From Anoplolepis gracilipes (lineage: Eukaryota > Arthropoda > Insecta > Hymenoptera > Formicidae): DNA of 64,000 bases. This document shows, one piece after another, positions 61,881-64,000 of the stretch (the first letter of the stretch is position 1; each line of letters starts with the position of its first letter). The DNA lies in NCBI RefSeq assembly GCF_047496725.1, contig NC_132981.1:6042001-6106000 (forward strand), read 5' to 3'. The translations under genes and the position numbers were made by a program. The notes under the pieces were generated by a model. The model saw only the letters and a list, made by a program, of their open reading frames with translations, made no database searches and was not told the origin of the DNA.

Positions 61881-62455
61881 TAATTAGAAATGATAGAATT
61901 AGGAGAATATCTGTAAAAGTTCTACAATTGACGAGAACAGAATTAGCTTTCATTTTAAATAAATCTAAACAATTAAAAAAGTAATTAAAAATAGATAAAC
62001 TTACATTTTGATAATCTCTTCTTTTAAAGAGATCTTTCATTTAAAAAGTAAATTTTTTGTGTATAATTATATATAATAAACATAAATTATAATACTTTAT
62101 AATTAAAAATTATAATATATTACAATTTAAAATTATAAATAATAATATTTTTAATTAATTTACAGCTTTTTTTAATATATTTTACAGAGTGGCATTAGAG
62201 AGAGATATTATATTTAAAATTATATACTTTTAATTTTATAAATTTTAAAATCTTATACGCGTCAGATGCACAGAAAAAAAATTAAATTTTATGTTTCTAA
62301 ATTTTGATGATTTAGAAATATTTAAACTAACAATAAGAATATTCAGTTCTATCAGTTCGATTATTGCGTTAGAGACTAATTGACATTATTCGTATCTTTA
62401 TGTTGTGTGTGACTAAAGGACCAATGTGACACGTGGTGCGTCTGGTAGGTGTCAG
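61881..62455. other. AT-rich spacer
   Basis: Very AT-rich with ATAATTATAAT runs; no gene seen. It probably includes the 3' UTR of the cysteine-rich gene. Confidence 0.5.
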
Positions 62456-62699
62456 CTGTACATCGGAGGGAACATCAAGTGCACACGCGCAAACACATGA
62501 AGGGAAAGAAAAGAGTGCATACTGCAATGTGTTTTCTAATTTCGGTGACATCGGTTACTCAACTCTCGTGCCGAGCCCGTTGGCATTAATATCCTTCGCT
62601 CTACTGATCCTTATAGCTGTCACCTGGTCCTCCGGTTCAGTCTTTTATCATCGTTACTTATTGCGCAAGAGAATCTGTTGGAAATATTTGAGCTTGTAA
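62456..62699 (+). CDS. Candidate terminal exon with one transmembrane helix
   Basis: Acceptor-like gtaggtgtcag, ending 62455, enters in phase 2; the frame reads CTSEGTSSAHAQTHEGKEK, then a hydrophobic helix (PLALISFALLILIAVTWSS) and a basic cytoplasmic-type tail RYLLRKRICWKYLSL before taa. No upstream ATG in frame (a stop lies at 62427-62429) and no donor of matching phase found in the cysteine-rich gene's last exon. It could be the C-terminus of a single-pass membrane protein with distant upstream exons. Confidence 0.35.
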
Positions 62700-62866
62700 C
62701 TATAATAAAATAAAATAAAATAAACATGTTTAAATTTATTAAAATATACAATTTCGCAAATAATATTAACTTAATAAACACAGTCTGTAAATTATGTATT
62801 TCAAATATAAAATTTCTATACTTACGAAAAATAAAGAATTCGTTAACAAATATGTATATATATTGA

Positions 62867-62985
62867 GCGCGTTCGGGGAGACACTATATAGCCCTGCCAA
62901 CGTCGTTCTATCTTTGTTCAACTTTTAATGAGTAACAAAAATAGAACGACACTGGTAGAGCTATATAGTGTCTCTCCGAACGCGC
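62867..62985. ncRNA. Long hairpin, pre-miRNA-like or foldback element
   Basis: Arms of 45 bases, 62867-62911 (gcgcgttcggggagacacta onward) and 62941-62985 (atagaacgacactggtagag onward), are reverse complements with only five differences; two of the five become G-U pairs in plus-strand RNA. The 29-base middle adds a ttgtt/aacaa stem, leaving a ~15-base terminal loop. GC-rich arms within AT-rich DNA suggest selection or recent insertion. No flanking target-site duplication is evident. Confidence 0.6.
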
Positions 62986-63217
62986 CCATTAAAGTGTATG
63001 CAGAAATAATATTTTATTTTATGTTATTTACATAGAGTATTTACAGTTGATTTTTATAAGTTAAAAAATATACATGATGTTAATATCGCGCAAGCATGGT
63101 GATTATCTCTGTTGAGAGAATTTTTATAATATACGCAGTGAGCATACGCCTCAACCTCCCTCTTCACAGCGGGAGTGACATGGCGAATGACACTCGCGCT
63201 TTCTGTCAGTAGGCGAA

Positions 63218-63738
63218 ATGACGCGCCGGAGAGCGTTTCCGCTTGTGTTTTTGTCAGCGTTGGTGTTCTGCGTGACATTCCAACAAGTCACTTCCGCTGA
63301 AACCATTGAAAATAAGAGCGTTACTGAGAAAGAGCAACCACTGGGTTGCATTGAGTGCGGATATTACAGGTATAAATACAAGAGTTTACATAATTAAAAC
63401 TAAATATGATCGAATATTACATCGGATTGCATAGTAATTATAGTTTAGAAATAGAGAAGGGTTTAATATTAAGATTAACATTATTAAGATAACATTTTTT
63501 TATATATCTTAATTTTGTTTTAAATAGGTGTCCAGAAAACCCTGGAAAATGTTTGTTGGGATCGGTACCTGATCCTTGCGGATGCTGCCCAGACGGTTTG
63601 TGCGCCCGTTTTCTTGGCGAACCATGCTGGAATTCGAGCATCCCTCTTCTGTCTCCAAAGAACCGTAACTATGGATACTGTGCAAGAAATTATCTGTGCG
63701 AGTTGCGATCTGACTTACAAGAAGAGGTACGCATGTAG
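63218..63738 (+). CDS. Secreted single IGF-binding-domain protein (SIBD / IGFBP-N type)
   Basis: Small secreted protein of the single insulin-like-growth-factor-binding-domain group found in arthropods, thought to bind insulin-like or other extracellular ligands. Exon 1 (63218-63369) starts MTRRRAFPLVFLSALVFCV, a clear signal peptide, and ends in a split Arg codon. Exon 2 (63528-63726) begins after taaatag and encodes the cysteine-rich domain: CPENPGKC, then DPCGCCPDGLCARFLGEPCW, which holds the IGFBP signature GCGCC-like core, then YCARNYLCELRSDLQEE. A donor gtacgc at 63727 suggests a further exon beyond the window; if unspliced the protein ends VRM at 63738. About 120 residues are visible, typical for the group. 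Confidence 0.85.
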
Positions 63739-64000
63739 TTCATTTCCATAAGAAAAAGAGACTGAAAGAGACAATGATTAACTTCAAACATACAATAAAT
63801 TTCACTTCAATATTTAATGCTTGAGAATCGAAATCTGACATGTTCAAAAATTATTCTGTTTAATCTTATGTATGTTGACGTTACAGATTTTTGGAATATC
63901 TCTAATTTCTTCATGTTATATATATATATATTAAAAATATTACTTACTATACATATATTTTTTTAAATTAAATTTTACATATGTGTAATTTATATATTTT
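63739..64000. other. AT-rich DNA to the window end
   Basis: Probably an intron or 3' UTR of the IGFBP-domain gene. No coding exon seen. Confidence 0.5.

Overview
The window looks like nuclear DNA from a hymenopteran insect, most likely an ant. The order rests on protein families recognised by reading: a DAMB/DOP2-type dopamine receptor whose spliced C-terminus resembles the bee receptor as I remember it, a classic six-cysteine odorant-binding protein, a divergent ionotropic receptor, and a single IGF-binding-domain secreted protein. The DNA is very AT-rich, with GC/CpG-richer islands, long (CT/GA)n and (AT)n microsatellites, GT-AG introns and short exons. 'Ant' rather than bee or wasp is inference; no alignment was run.

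Layout. 1-11.1 kb: no secure gene; possible end of an upstream gene (19-582), a CpG-rich block (700-2600) and a TATA-containing promoter-like block (8040-8640) bracketed by inverted CT and GA tracts. 11.2-12.3 kb: an odorant-binding protein gene (+). 13.15-14.38 kb: a five-exon gene (+) for a 131-residue metallothionein-like protein with repeated GGCC motifs. 15-20.9 kb: a GC-rich island, then AT-rich DNA. 21.44-35.34 kb: the dopamine receptor gene (+) in three coding exons; intron 1 (11.3 kb) holds an intronless ionotropic receptor on the opposite strand (31243-33159). 35.3-42 kb: tandem duplications, a GC island and a candidate exon (38200-38308). 42.27-43.04 kb: a membrane-anchored RING-H2 protein (+). 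44.67-47.89 kb: a secreted VPS62/DUF946-family protein (+, five exons). 48.47-50.31 kb: the C20orf27/Adissp homologue (-, four exons). 50.3-57 kb: repeats, hairpins, a MITE-like element, a LAD-encoding 9-bp minisatellite and a CpG promoter-like block. 57.1-61.9 kb: a large unrecognised cysteine-rich multi-exon gene (+). 62.4-62.7 kb: a candidate transmembrane exon. 62.87-62.99 kb: a long pre-miRNA-like hairpin. 63.2 kb to the end: a secreted IGFBP-N-domain protein.

How the genes relate. There is no operon-like organisation. Three genes are neural or chemosensory (OBP, ionotropic receptor, dopamine receptor), and the receptor-in-intron nesting could couple expression of two of them. The most novel items are the metallothionein-like gene built of phase-2 exons, the cysteine-rich gene at 58.6-61.9 kb, and a three-copy dispersed element that sits in the same orientation just upstream of the RING gene and the Adissp gene, with its third copy ahead of the cysteine-rich region. 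All exon joins were worked out by hand from splice consensus and phase, without transcripts.
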